From an uncultured Clostridia bacterium (GTDB lineage Bacteria; Bacillota; Clostridia; Christensenellales; Aristaeellaceae), in contig CAKURR010000017.1 in assembly GCA_934675735.1 (NCBI GenBank), positions 1 through 52,458 on the forward strand: a stretch of DNA of 52,458 nt, written 5' to 3'. This document shows positions 1 through 7,426 of this stretch, piece by piece (position 1 is the stretch's first letter; each line of letters begins with the position of its first letter). The translations under genes were made by a program, and so were the position numbers. The notes under the pieces are model-generated. The model made no database searches. It saw nothing but the letters and a program-made list of their open reading frames with translations, and was not told the DNA's origin.

Positions 1-164
1 ATCTTATCTAAAATTTCCTGTTTGCTGGTGTAGTGCTTATACAAGGCGGCTTTCGTGAACCCCAACCGCTCCGCAATATCATTCATCGATGTTCCAAGGT
101 AGCCGTTCTGAGCAAACAATTCCAGAGCCGTTTCTAAAATTCTTTCTTTCGTATCTCCAGCCAT
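1..164 (-). CDS. TetR/AcrR-family transcriptional regulator, N-terminal part (runs off the window)
   Basis: The visible 54 codons encode a typical TetR helix-turn-helix: an ERILETALELF-like first helix, then NDIAERLGFTKAALYKHY, which is the recognition-helix signature of the family. TetR proteins repress their own or a neighbouring promoter until a ligand binds the C-terminal domain, which lies outside this window. The ATG at 164 follows a G-rich Shine-Dalgarno stretch. A perfect consensus promoter overlapped by a long palindrome lies just upstream at 178-233, so autorepression is likely (inference). The target gene and ligand cannot be seen. Confidence 0.9.
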   Translation of the reverse strand, partial: MAGDTKERILETALELFAQNGYLGTSMNDIAERLGFTKAALYKHYTSKQEILDK

Positions 165-177
165 ACTATTCCCCCCC

Positions 178-233
178 TTGACAAGTAACCGCTCGGTAAC
201 TCTTATTATAGTTACCGAGTGGTTACTTGTCAA
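178..233 (-). promoter_or_regulatory. Consensus sigma-A promoter embedded in a 23-bp inverted repeat (TetR operator)
   Basis: On the minus strand TTGACA (228-233), a 17-bp spacer and TATAAT (205-210) form a perfect consensus promoter for the TetR gene. Arms 178-200 and 211-233 are inverted copies matching at 22 of 23 bases, around a GTTACCGAG/CGGTTAC core. The -35 box and spacer lie inside one arm, so a bound repressor would block polymerase. Confidence 0.85.
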
Positions 234-311
234 GGCCTGTTGAAAAATTTTGTGGAGAGCAGCGCACAGCAAGCATCAGCGAAAGGATTCGAATGACACA
301 GTGAGATGCGT

Positions 312-857
312 TCATCTCGTATTTTCCCCTATGTGGTCATCTGCTGTGTTCAGCTCGAGATTCATCAGGTCAAAATCAATATATTCTCCATTGATCTTGA
401 AAAAACGGGGAAATGTACACAGCTTCCGAAAGCCGTATTTCTCATAAAGTCTGATGGCGCGGGCATTGCTGCTGCGTACTTCAAGATTTAATTGTTCGAA
501 TCCGTTCTCCTTGGCAAAAGCAAGAATTGCTTCCGTCAGCGCAGACGCCGCGCCGCAGCCCCACCACGCTTTTTTCAGACTGATGCCAAACTCTCCGCGA
601 TGGCTCATGCGCCGAGGCTTGCGGTTCAGACTTGCCGTGCCGATGATCTCACCATCCACCTTGGCAAGATACTGCACATTGTCCACTGATTCGCACTGCG
701 AACGCAGATAGTCTTGCTCCGCTTCAAGGTCGAGCGGCACCCCCTCCGCACCGAAGCTGAGATTTTCGGTTTCACCACCCACGATTTTCAGATAATCCAA
801 GAGCGCTGCGGCATCCTCTGTCCTTGCGCGTTCTATGACAAACAAGCTGTTATTCAT
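312..857 (-). CDS. GNAT-family N-acetyltransferase (RimJ/RimL-like)
   Basis: This 181-aa protein has the GNAT fold landmarks. A beta-strand ending in GEIIGTASLNRK is followed by the acetyl-CoA-binding region GISLKKAWWGCGAASALTEA. The C-terminal motif NARAIRLYEKYGFRK is typical of RimJ/RimL-like enzymes, which acetylate an amine on a protein or small molecule using acetyl-CoA. The substrate cannot be read from sequence. The ATG at 857 sits behind an AAGAAAGGAAG ribosome site. It is a stand-alone minus-strand gene between a TetR gene and a truncated methyltransferase. Length is normal for the family. Confidence 0.88.
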   Translation of the reverse strand: MNNSLFVIERARTEDAAALLDYLKIVGGETENLSFGAEGVPLDLEAEQDYLRSQCESVDNVQYLAKVDGEIIGTASLNRKPRRMSHRGEFGISLKKAWWGCGAASALTEAILAFAKENGFEQLNLEVRSSNARAIRLYEKYGFRKLCTFPRFFKINGEYIDFDLMNLELNTADDHIGENTR

Positions 858-954
858 CTTTAAGACTTCCTTTCTTCGTATTGGCTGCCTGCATCATCCG
901 CGAAGTCCAGCCGCCCGCATGATGGTCTCAACCGGCTCTCCACCTCTATAAACC

Positions 955-1317
955 TCAATTTTTCCTAACCGCAAGACAGTAATTGACGTGTTCAAAGGCT
1001 TTCAGATCCGCCCCGGCCTTGTCAATCACATCCCTTTGAATATCATCCGGCGTCAGCAGCTCATAGATCAGAAACCCGTGCGTTTCCAGCAGCTTTTCAA
1101 GCTCCGAATAGGAAAACGCCGACTGCATCGGTTCGCCGCCTGCTTTTGCCATCATAATGGTGTTTTGTACGCGCTTCTCTGGCGCGTCAAAGAAGTTTTC
1201 GTCCGGATAATCAAACACAAGGGTGCTGCCGTCCGCGCAAAGCGAGGACAGTGCAGAGAGCATCGCGTCGATTGCTTCTGCCGAAAGGTAGTAGGTCACG
1301 CCGAGCCATGAGAAAAT
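955..1317 (-). pseudogene. Headless SAM-dependent methyltransferase (LCMT/PPM type), C-terminal remnant
   Basis: The reading frame opens after a stop at 1318-1320 and reads FSWLGVTYYLS at once, the motif that sits in the middle of leucine-carboxyl-methyltransferase-like (TIGR00027/PF04072) proteins. About 115 residues of C-terminal half follow, including VFDYPDENFF and a YELLTPDDI segment. The N-terminal half with the main SAM-binding loop is absent. The upstream side is taken over by the end of a CPBP protease gene that overlaps the remnant. A GTG at 1297-1299 could start a short peptide, but no convincing ribosome site precedes it. I read this as a deletion relic. Confidence 0.75.
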
Positions 1318-2060
1318 TTACAGCCTTCTTTCCATTGACTTTTCGGGAGTGTTCTTGTCAGAATCAGCGTATAGGCAACCGTAACGGCAACCAGAACAGC
1401 AAGATGGAGCAGGTGCATTGCCGTGGTAAGGTTCGCATCATTCGCAAAGGTGCCTAGCGTGTTGAGGACGGAATGGACGAAGATGCAAGGAAGCAGGCTG
1501 CCGCCGCGATAAAAGATCGTGACCAGCAGGAAGCCGACTGCGACCGCAAAGACAATCTGGCACAGGTTACCCACAAGATCCATGCCGCTGCCGTTGAACA
1601 GGTTGATGATATGTCCGATGCCGAAGGTGACACTGGAAATGACAACGGCAGATTTAATATTGTCCTTTGCGATGGCCACAAACAGAAAACCACGGAAGAT
1701 CACTTCCTCCAGAAATCCAACGCAGAGCATACACACGATGCGGTAGGTCGTTTCCGCTGCTGAGTAATTAACCGCAACGCCGTTCCAGAGGTTTCCCGAT
1801 GCCAAAATCACAAGCGGCACATAATAAAGGAACCGACATGCAGGAACGGGCGATTTACAAAGCCCATACCGCTTCTGCAAGTTGTTCTTTCGGATAAAGG
1901 CGAAAAGCACGACCGTCTGCAAAACGCAGAAAGCGGCGCTTGCCGCGTATGCGACCCCGATGGCCTTGTTCAGCGGATTCGCCAGCGATTGCAGAACGCA
2001 ATAAACCACGATCCATACAATCGCAAAGGTCAGTTCGTTTTTTTCATATAGCTTTTTCAT
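1296..2060 (-). CDS. CPBP-family intramembrane glutamic endopeptidase
   Basis: This 254-aa multi-span membrane protein carries the CPBP (Abi, Rce1-like) motifs: EEVIFR at residues 118-123, GIGH at 147-150 and HSVLN near 196-200. These form the intramembrane glutamate/histidine active site. Family members process prenylated or bacteriocin-like substrates or give self-immunity. The ATG at 2060 follows GAGGAAG and overlaps the upstream stop as ATGA, so it is translationally coupled. Longer upstream in-frame starts lack a ribosome site. The last residues (GCKFSHGSA) are read from DNA that also encodes the methyltransferase remnant, so the natural C-terminus was probably replaced at a deletion junction. 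Confidence 0.85.
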   Translation of the reverse strand: MKKLYEKNELTFAIVWIVVYCVLQSLANPLNKAIGVAYAASAAFCVLQTVVLFAFIRKNNLQKRYGLCKSPVPACRFLYYVPLVILASGNLWNGVAVNYSAAETTYRIVCMLCVGFLEEVIFRGFLFVAIAKDNIKSAVVISSVTFGIGHIINLFNGSGMDLVGNLCQIVFAVAVGFLLVTIFYRGGSLLPCIFVHSVLNTLGTFANDANLTTAMHLLHLAVLVAVTVAYTLILTRTLPKSQWKEGCKFSHGSA

Positions 2061-2233
2061 TTCGCTTCCTCGGTTTCCTTCATTTCCCGAAACGCCTCTT
2101 TCACGCCGTTTTTGACAGCCCATTTTACGGTGAAATATAGCGCAGTCAGCATGAGCAATGCTGTGATCCCATTCACTCCAAGCTGTGTCCATAGCGGAGC
2201 AGCCCACTCAGCCAGCATTTGATCAACGTGCAT
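2057..2233 (-). CDS. Small single-span membrane protein (hypothetical)
   Basis: This 58-aa protein begins MHVDQMLAEWAAPLWTQ. It has one hydrophobic segment (about residues 18-38, GITALLMLTALYFTVKW) and a charged tail ending KETEEAK. The ATG at 2233 follows GGGGAGAAAAAAG. It overlaps the lipoprotein gene upstream by 11 bases and the CPBP protease gene downstream by 4, so the three genes form one tightly coupled unit. I cannot assign a family with confidence. Small amphipathic membrane proteins beside CPBP proteases are sometimes bacteriocin- or immunity-related, but nothing here proves that. Confidence 0.65.
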   Translation of the reverse strand: MHVDQMLAEWAAPLWTQLGVNGITALLMLTALYFTVKWAVKNGVKEAFREMKETEEAK

Positions 2234-2624
2234 CTTTTTTCTCCCCTTTCTGCTGAATATAAACCGTTCCTTTGGCGTGACGCGCTTCCACATAGATGGA
2301 ATATGTACCGCTTTCAGGAATATTTACGGTAAACTCACTCACGCCTTTGCCGTTACCTGCATACAGGGAGCTTTCGTCTGGCTCCTTGATCTCCATATAG
2401 ATAGAGCCTTTTACGGTTTCAAATTGAACCGCAAGCGTATCGCCTGCGCTCAATTCCATTGTGAACCGGTCGGTTCCGGTCATGCGGTCAATGTCCAATC
2501 GGTAGGAGCCTGCCTCTGCTGTGCGGATGCCAACAAAGCAGTCTCGGCCGCAAGCAGTCAAAGAGACAGCAAGCCCTAAAATGCAAAGGTTGAAAAGTGT
2601 GATGGTCAATAATTTCTGTTTCAT
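2223..2624 (-). CDS. Small lipoprotein with beta-rich domain (hypothetical)
   Basis: This 133-aa protein has a type II signal peptide: MKQKL, then a hydrophobic core, then lipobox LTAC with Cys25. It would be lipid-anchored on the outer face of the membrane. The mature part (about 108 residues) is beta-rich, with segments such as GDTLAVQFETVKGSIYMEIKE-like strands and SGTYSIYVEARHAKGTVYI. This resembles small carbohydrate-binding-like or DUF-type sandwich domains, but no family is firmly recognised. It is first in the overlapping trio with the small membrane protein and the CPBP protease. Confidence 0.75.
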   Translation of the reverse strand: MKQKLLTITLFNLCILGLAVSLTACGRDCFVGIRTAEAGSYRLDIDRMTGTDRFTMELSAGDTLAVQFETVKGSIYMEIKEPDESSLYAGNGKGVSEFTVNIPESGTYSIYVEARHAKGTVYIQQKGEKKDAR

Positions 2625-2656
2625 TTATTTGCCTATCGGAATATACTAAATGATCT

Positions 2657-3151
2657 TTACCTTTTGACGACCTCGGAAAGCTCTAAGACCTCGCAGCCCT
2701 TGCTCACATAATAGGTCAGCAGCTCCGGCAGCTTCCTTTTATCGTAGCTGGTGATGCTGTCTGACAGCACATGAATGGTGTAGCCGCTTTTTGCCATATT
2801 GTAACAGGTGGATTTGATGCAGGCCGCGGCGTCCGCACCAACGACGTAAAACTCGGAAATTCCACGCTCCTGAATAAAAGCGGCAAACGCCTCGCTGGTC
2901 AGGGCATTGCTCTTTACCTTCGTAAAGATATGGTCAGATACGACATTTAGCTCCGGCACCAGCTCTGCACCACGGGTGCCGGGCTTGAAGGTTCTCGTTC
3001 CCGCAGAAAGGTTGTTATGCTGAATGTAAACGATCCACAGTTCCTTTTGTTCTGCCCAGTCGATCGCTTTGTTGACTTTTGCAATGATTTCCTTGTAGTT
3101 TTTCGTGATGTCATTTTGCAGGTCGATCACGACCAATGCACTGTTTTTCAT
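2657..3151 (-). CDS. Cysteine hydrolase, isochorismatase-like
   Basis: This 164-aa alpha/beta hydrolase of the isochorismatase/nicotinamidase superfamily shows all three catalytic landmarks: Asp in VVIDLQND near the N-terminus, Lys in FTKVKSNA, and the nucleophile Cys in VVGADAAACIKST. Members hydrolyse amide or vinyl-ether bonds of small metabolites. The substrate cannot be predicted. The ATG at 3151 is chosen because GGAGGA lies just upstream; the earlier in-frame ATG at 3175 has no ribosome site. It is a single-domain cytoplasmic protein of normal length. Confidence 0.88.
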   Translation of the reverse strand: MKNSALVVIDLQNDITKNYKEIIAKVNKAIDWAEQKELWIVYIQHNNLSAGTRTFKPGTRGAELVPELNVVSDHIFTKVKSNALTSEAFAAFIQERGISEFYVVGADAAACIKSTCYNMAKSGYTIHVLSDSITSYDKRKLPELLTYYVSKGCEVLELSEVVKR

Positions 3152-3232
3152 ATAGTGTTCCTCCATAAATTTCATGTTCCGCTGTACGGCGGCGTTTACA
3201 TCAGGGAATCGGAATCTTCCAATCCTCGTTAC

Positions 3233-4015
3233 TCATGGCAGAAGCCTGAAATCTTGCTCCAACAGCCAGTCGCGGCCTTCCAGAAAATCGTATCCCAGCA
3301 ACGCCTCTATCTCCGTCGGTTGGCCGTATAGCTTGTCGCAAATATCGACATTCTGCAAATAAATCGTCTGGTTTTGAAACCGAAGCTGCAGCACCCGCAC
3401 ATAGGGAAGCCGTTTATATTGCGAAGCACCGACACCGGCAATTTCAGTTTCGTGATATGCAATGTCAGGGAGCCGGGAATACCAAGAGGCACTGAGGATG
3501 GAGCCGGTATGCCCGGTATCCACTCTGGCTCTAAAGCACCGCCCGGCATACTCCGGAAACACGATAGGGCCTTGTTTGATTTCGGGACTTAGATGTTCAG
3601 CCGTCTTTTCCGGTAATCTGACCGATAAGGATTCGTCTTTTGCGGAATAACTCCAGCGATAGCGGGAGATCACGTCCCATCCGAGCAGCATTTCAGCTGG
3701 AAAAATCCTGCCGTTTTCATCGCTGAGCGCAAAATCTGCGTCATCCGTCACGAGCACCTTGCAGTTCTCCATGCAAATATCTCCCAGTCGGATATTGGGA
3801 ATGACGGCAGTCTGAAGCGCACGAACCACGCCGTTATTGTTTCCGGCACGGAGGACTTCTTTTTCCGGGGCAGCACGAAGCCGGTGCAGAAGGCTTTGTG
3901 CGATGACCGTCATACCCGCGCCGGTGTCAAACAACGCGGTGGCTCTCACGTCCCCAATTTGGACGTTTACAAACAGCAGATTTGCAAAGCTGCTGCTCGA
4001 CAGGCAATTTTTCAT
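3233..4015 (-). CDS. Tandem retropepsin-like aspartic protease
   Basis: This 260-aa protein contains two complete retropepsin-like halves. The first has catalytic motif ALFDTGAGMTVI with Asp30 and the closing motif LLGWDV near 110-115. The second has RARVDTGHTGSILS with Asp166 and LLGYDFL near 239-245. Retroviral-type proteases normally dimerise to bring together two DTG motifs. Here both sit in one chain, as in pepsin. There is no signal peptide or membrane segment, so it is probably cytoplasmic. The ATG at 4015 follows GGGAG with 8-nt spacing. The physiological substrate is unknown. Confidence 0.85.
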   Translation of the reverse strand: MKNCLSSSSFANLLFVNVQIGDVRATALFDTGAGMTVIAQSLLHRLRAAPEKEVLRAGNNNGVVRALQTAVIPNIRLGDICMENCKVLVTDDADFALSDENGRIFPAEMLLGWDVISRYRWSYSAKDESLSVRLPEKTAEHLSPEIKQGPIVFPEYAGRCFRARVDTGHTGSILSASWYSRLPDIAYHETEIAGVGASQYKRLPYVRVLQLRFQNQTIYLQNVDICDKLYGQPTEIEALLGYDFLEGRDWLLEQDFRLLP

Positions 4016-4038
4016 TGGCTCATCTCCCTAAATCATAC

Positions 4039-4082
4039 AAAAAGGCGCAGAGCAAACCGATTTTCTCAGTCTGCACTGCGTC
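4039..4082 (-). terminator. Rho-independent terminator after the TetR-KTR pair
   Basis: Imperfect stem arms 4044-4057 and 4069-4082 are followed on the minus strand by five T residues (4043-4039). The stem begins at the stop codon of the Cys-rich gene, separating it from the protease gene. Confidence 0.65.
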
Positions 4083-4264
4083 TAAGCGTCTGGCATTTTG
4101 ATTTCTTCAATTTTTCCGTCCTTGAAACGAATCACGCAGGTGTATTTGCACTTTGGGCAGAATAGCGGAAAATCCTCCAATACCGTATGGGTCCGTATCT
4201 GCGTTCTTGTTTTGCCGCCGCATCTTGGGCAGCAAAGCCAACGCAATTTCAGGGTTTCATCCAT
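4082..4264 (-). CDS. Cysteine-rich KTR domain protein
   Basis: This 60-aa protein has the arrangement WLCCPRCGGKTRTQIR, then LEDFPLFCPKCK, two CxxC knuckles that probably bind one zinc, with the KTR motif of the Cys-rich KTR family (PF14205). Such proteins are common in Clostridia and are often seen beside mobile-element cargo and small regulators. Their function is unknown. The ATG at 4264 gives the usual family length. An alternative ATG at 4324 overlaps the TetR stop (ATGA) and would add 20 unusual residues. Either way it is cotranscribed with the TetR gene upstream. Confidence 0.8.
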   Translation of the reverse strand: MDETLKLRWLCCPRCGGKTRTQIRTHTVLEDFPLFCPKCKYTCVIRFKDGKIEEIKMPDA

Positions 4265-4320
4265 TTGAGACCCCTCGCTTCGCTTGTCAGCCAATGTGCC
4301 GACAGCGCCTGCACATTCTT

Positions 4321-4893
4321 TCATGCCTTTTCCTCCTGCGCTGCCAAAATTGCGCCTCTGTATGCCCGCTCCAAATGGGAATTGATCGTGTCTTCATCGT
4401 ATTTCAACGAATTGTTGGCAATGATGCTTGCGTACCCATGAGCAAACAGAAACACCGTGATGAAAACCGTTTTCGTCTGCTCCATGCCGATTCCCAAGGA
4501 TCTCTGCATCGCTGAAAGAACGGGGATAAGCTCCTCTGCATCAATCAGTTCAAGCAAAGTCTTTCCGTTAAAATAATCCGACTGAAAAAGGAAACGGAAC
4601 AAGTGGGGTTCTTCGATGGCAAAGCGGATATAGTTCATTCCGATTCCAAGGGCAGCGCCCTTGGGCGGTTTTTTCATATTCATCAGATATTCTGAATGAT
4701 AAAGGTCTGCCTTCGTATAGACGGTTCTTTTCAGTGCTTCCATCGTCGCAAAATGATACATGACGGGCTGTGTTGAGCAATGCAGCCTTTCCGATACAGT
4801 CCTTGCGTTGATGCGTTCCACTCCCGCTTCGCGGGCAATCGCAAAGGCCGCATCAACGATCATCTCTTTTGTGACTTTTGCTTTGGCAGGCAT
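4321..4893 (-). CDS. TetR/AcrR-family transcriptional regulator
   Basis: This 190-aa protein has an N-terminal TetR helix-turn-helix at about residues 8-55 (MIVDAAFAIAREAG, then INARTVSERLHCSTQPVMYHF) and a helical ligand-binding C-terminal domain with a FRFLFQSDYF segment, as in the TetR_C_33/WHG-like group. The ATG at 4893 follows GGAGGTG. An AT-rich palindrome at 4912-4941 just upstream is the likely operator, so autoregulation is expected. It is cotranscribed with the Cys-rich KTR gene. Ligand unknown. Confidence 0.9.
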   Translation of the reverse strand: MPAKAKVTKEMIVDAAFAIAREAGVERINARTVSERLHCSTQPVMYHFATMEALKRTVYTKADLYHSEYLMNMKKPPKGAALGIGMNYIRFAIEEPHLFRFLFQSDYFNGKTLLELIDAEELIPVLSAMQRSLGIGMEQTKTVFITVFLFAHGYASIIANNSLKYDEDTINSHLERAYRGAILAAQEEKA

Positions 4894-4911
4894 ATTCGCA
4901 CCTCCGCATTT

Positions 4912-4941
4912 ATAATTTGAATTATGTATAATGTAAATTAT
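4912..4941. promoter_or_regulatory. Palindromic operator upstream of tetR
   Basis: Arms 4912-4925 (ATAATTTGAATTAT) and 4928-4941 are inverted repeats matching at 12 of 14 bases with a 2-bp spacer. The position 18 bases before the start codon suits autorepression. Confidence 0.6.
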
Positions 4942-5011
4942 ACACGATCAAGTGGAGCTTGTCAATCCGTTCGAAGTCAAATTTGCGGACAATCTATCCT
5001 TTCAGACACTT

Positions 5012-5101
5012 TCATCTCTTTTGCATAGTGTTTTCCTTTGCCGGGTTGAGAATTTCCTCTAAGCAATAGGGACACGAAAGCCATTGTCCTTGTTTCTCCA
5101 T
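5012..5101 (-). CDS. Very small CPYC-containing peptide, possibly a truncated KTR-type protein
   Basis: A 29-codon frame reads MEKQGQWLSCPYC, then LEEILNPAKENTMQKR and a stop. The opening resembles the first knuckle of Cys-rich KTR proteins, but the second CxxC and the KTR motif are missing. It starts 9 bases after the stop of the truncated regulator gene. It could be a coupled small protein or a decayed relic. Evidence is thin. Confidence 0.3.
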   Translation of the reverse strand: MEKQGQWLSCPYCLEEILNPAKENTMQKR

Positions 5102-5110
5102 AACCATCAC

Positions 5111-5290
5111 CTACTCGTTCGTCGGGGCGGAAATAAGCGTGATCCTCCGCATTTTGCTGCTTTCGGAGCTTGCCTGCTTCATGTACTTGACCGTCACCCG
5201 ATTGATTTCCGAAAGATACTCTGAAAATTCCTCGTCTGTCAGCAGCAGCGTACAGTTTGTCAGCAGCAGCATATCCTTTTGCGGATCGGC
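5111..5290 (-). pseudogene. C-terminal fragment of an ArsR/HTH_20-type regulator cut by an IS fragment
   Basis: About 60 residues remain: HADPQKDMLLL, then TDEEFSEYLSEINRVTVKYM, then MRRITLISAPTNE. This resembles the C-terminal tail of winged-helix ArsR-like regulators of Clostridia. The DNA-binding half is absent. Upstream of about 5,290 the opposite strand switches to IS3-family transposase, so the frame's first residues are read antisense through that fragment. The relic is not expected to be functional. Confidence 0.6.
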
Positions 5291-5483
5291 ATGTCCGTAT
5301 GATAATACTTTAATGGAAAACTTCTTTGGCACTTTCAAAATTGAATGCCTATACAGGTGCAAACCTGCTACTGGCGAACAAGTTCAACAGCTCGTTGACG
5401 AATATATCCAATTCTACAACTACGAGCGTATTGATATGAAATACGGCCTTACTCCGTTTGAAATTCGGAGCAAAGCCGCGTAA
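5291..5483 (+). mobile_element. IS3-family transposase (OrfB) C-terminal fragment
   Basis: From CPYDNTLMENFFGTFK onward, about 64 codons match the end of IS3/IS150-type DDE transposases. These include the last part of the catalytic domain (the E of MENFFGTFK lies in the DDE region) and the tail YIQFYNYERI plus LTPFEIRSKAA before TAA at 5481. The rest of the transposase and the left end are missing, so the element is dead. Its insertion or a later deletion removed the front of the regulator gene on the other strand. Confidence 0.82.
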
Positions 5484-5574
5484 TGTCGTGTAATTCTACG
5501 ACCGGGTTTCTTTTTTGTGTTTACTTCTGTTATAGCAGTCCAATTCTATTTCGTGGCCACTTTTTATTGATTCG

Positions 5575-6258
5575 TCAAAACATCGTCATCAGCGCGCTGA
5601 TGGGAATCACCAGAATCAATGCGGGCATCACATTGATCACATCCACGTTCTTGATTTTGGCAACCCTGAATCCGGTGGCCAGCGTCAGAATGCCGCCGCA
5701 GGCTGACAGATCTGTAAACATCTGCGGCGTAAAAACGCCGCCGACCAGCTTTCCTGCGCAAAAGACAGCCAGCAGCACCGCCGCCTGCATCACCGGCACA
5801 ACAAAAAGGGATCGACCAAGCATGGCCGCAAACAGCATCGCTGTGAAAAAATCCAATACCGATTTTGAAAACAGAATATCCGGATTGCCGCCGATGCTTT
5901 CAGACAGCGTCCCATACCACCCAAAGCCGGAAAAGCAAAACAGGGCTACAACGGTGATATACATATTCATGTCGCTGCTGCCAAAGCGCAGCTTTCGAAG
6001 CACGCCCTCCAGCATACGCTGCGTTCTATTCTCAAGCTCGAGCAGGTGGCCAATCAGATAGCCGATCAACGTCGCGAGAATCGCCACCGTAAGCGACGGG
6101 GTTTTGACGATGGAATTCACGCCGATTCCCATCGCGCAAAAACCGAACATCGTAGGAAAACGTTCCCGAAGAGATTGCGGCATTTTTTTCGTCAGCAGGC
6201 ATCCGGCTCCGATTCCGGCTGCGCCCGCCAACACGTTTGTCAAAACACCAACTGGCAT
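5575..6258 (-). CDS. DUF554 family integral membrane protein (YdfK/YqgA-like)
   Basis: This 227-aa protein consists of about seven hydrophobic segments and carries family landmarks: the N-terminal GVLTNVLAGAAGIGAGCLL, FGFCAMGIGVNSI and a glycine-rich C-terminal half GGILTLATGFRVAKIKNV. DUF554 proteins are presumed transporters or channels of unknown substrate. The ATG at 6258 follows AAGGG. It is the last gene of the sulfatase operon, 18 bases after the maturase gene. One speculative role is export of released sulfate or another ion, but nothing in the sequence proves this. Confidence 0.88.
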   Translation of the reverse strand: MPVGVLTNVLAGAAGIGAGCLLTKKMPQSLRERFPTMFGFCAMGIGVNSIVKTPSLTVAILATLIGYLIGHLLELENRTQRMLEGVLRKLRFGSSDMNMYITVVALFCFSGFGWYGTLSESIGGNPDILFSKSVLDFFTAMLFAAMLGRSLFVVPVMQAAVLLAVFCAGKLVGGVFTPQMFTDLSACGGILTLATGFRVAKIKNVDVINVMPALILVIPISALMTMF

Positions 6259-6276
6259 ATTTTACCCTTTCCGGCC

Positions 6277-7389
6277 TTATCTGATAGCCATCCGTTCCAT
6301 ATAAGCAATTCGGTGGATTCGCTCCTGTACATAGGCGAAGAACCGCTTGTAAGCGGCACAGAAATAGTTGCCGTCCGCCGTCCAATCCCGCCTGCATCCG
6401 CCATGGCACAGCCGTTCATACGCACAATTCGCACAATCCTTCGGGCGGTTCATGCTTTCCGTGCAAAAACGGCGGTACATTTCCGACTGCATCAACTTCT
6501 CAAGCGGCGTATCCATCAGGCTGCCCATCCGCCATGCATCCAGCGCGTAAAAGTCGCACGGGTACACGGACGCATCGCTTTCAACGACGACATAGCCGCC
6601 GCAGCGCCCGGAAGACGAACAGGTGCTCGGCGCCATCCCCATCGCCATGTGAACCAGATCATCGAAATAGCGGATGCTGATATACCGGCCATCGCACCAA
6701 TCCTGATACCAGATGTCGAACAGCGCGCATAGGAAATTGCCGTAGGCTTCCGGCGTCAGGGAGTATCTCATGCACCCGCGCGCCTCGCCCAGCGGGTCAA
6801 GGCACGGGATAAATTGCAGATATTGCGCGCCAATGGCTTTGAGTTCCCGATACACCCGCTGCGCAGACCCGGCACACTGTCGGGTCACAACGCAGAGGAT
6901 ATTTGTATCCACACGATGCTTTTTGAGCATCCGATACGCTGCCGTCACCTGCGCATAGGTTCCCTTCCCCTGCGCATCAATTCGATTCTGGTCATGCAGC
7001 CCCTTGCCACCGTCCACAGAAATACCCACTAAGAAATGATTCCGCGCAAAGAAATCCGCCCATTCCTCGTCAAGAAGGGTTCCGTTCGTCTGAATCGCAT
7101 ACGATACCGGCAGGCGGGTCTTATTTTCTTCCCTGACAAGTGAAACGAAGCGCTCAAAAAACGGAAGCCCCGCTACGGTCGGTTCGCCGCCCTGAAAAGA
7201 GAAACTGATTCCCCTTCCGTTGCGCCCCGCCTCCACCGCAGCTTCAATCACGCGCTGCGCTGTCGCCTCCTGCATCACGCCCATGCTTTTCTGCATCCGC
7301 TTTTCGGATTCATCCTCGTAAAAGCAGTACCTGCAGCGCAAGTTGCACAGGCTGGACGCCGGCTTTATCAACATATTCACGTATTGCAT
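6277..7389 (-). CDS. Anaerobic sulfatase-maturing enzyme (radical SAM/SPASM)
   Basis: This 370-aa cytoplasmic radical-SAM enzyme converts an active-site Cys (or Ser) of sulfatases to 3-oxoalanine (formylglycine) without oxygen. The SAM-cluster motif is C15-x3-C19-x2-C22 in SLCNLRCRYCFYEDE. SFQGGEPTVAGL is the GGEP motif. The C-terminal SPASM region carries many Cys: CSSSGRCGG, VYPCDFYALD, DCANCAYERLCHGGC and YFCAAYKRFF, which bind two auxiliary 4Fe-4S clusters. The length fits anSME proteins (about 370). It lies 37 bases after a Cys-type sulfatase gene, its obvious client, and shares its operon. Confidence 0.95.
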   Translation of the reverse strand: MQYVNMLIKPASSLCNLRCRYCFYEDESEKRMQKSMGVMQEATAQRVIEAAVEAGRNGRGISFSFQGGEPTVAGLPFFERFVSLVREENKTRLPVSYAIQTNGTLLDEEWADFFARNHFLVGISVDGGKGLHDQNRIDAQGKGTYAQVTAAYRMLKKHRVDTNILCVVTRQCAGSAQRVYRELKAIGAQYLQFIPCLDPLGEARGCMRYSLTPEAYGNFLCALFDIWYQDWCDGRYISIRYFDDLVHMAMGMAPSTCSSSGRCGGYVVVESDASVYPCDFYALDAWRMGSLMDTPLEKLMQSEMYRRFCTESMNRPKDCANCAYERLCHGGCRRDWTADGNYFCAAYKRFFAYVQERIHRIAYMERMAIR

Positions 7390-7426
7390 CGCCGTTTTCC
7401 CTTTCGCTTCAAGTCAATCTTCAGGC

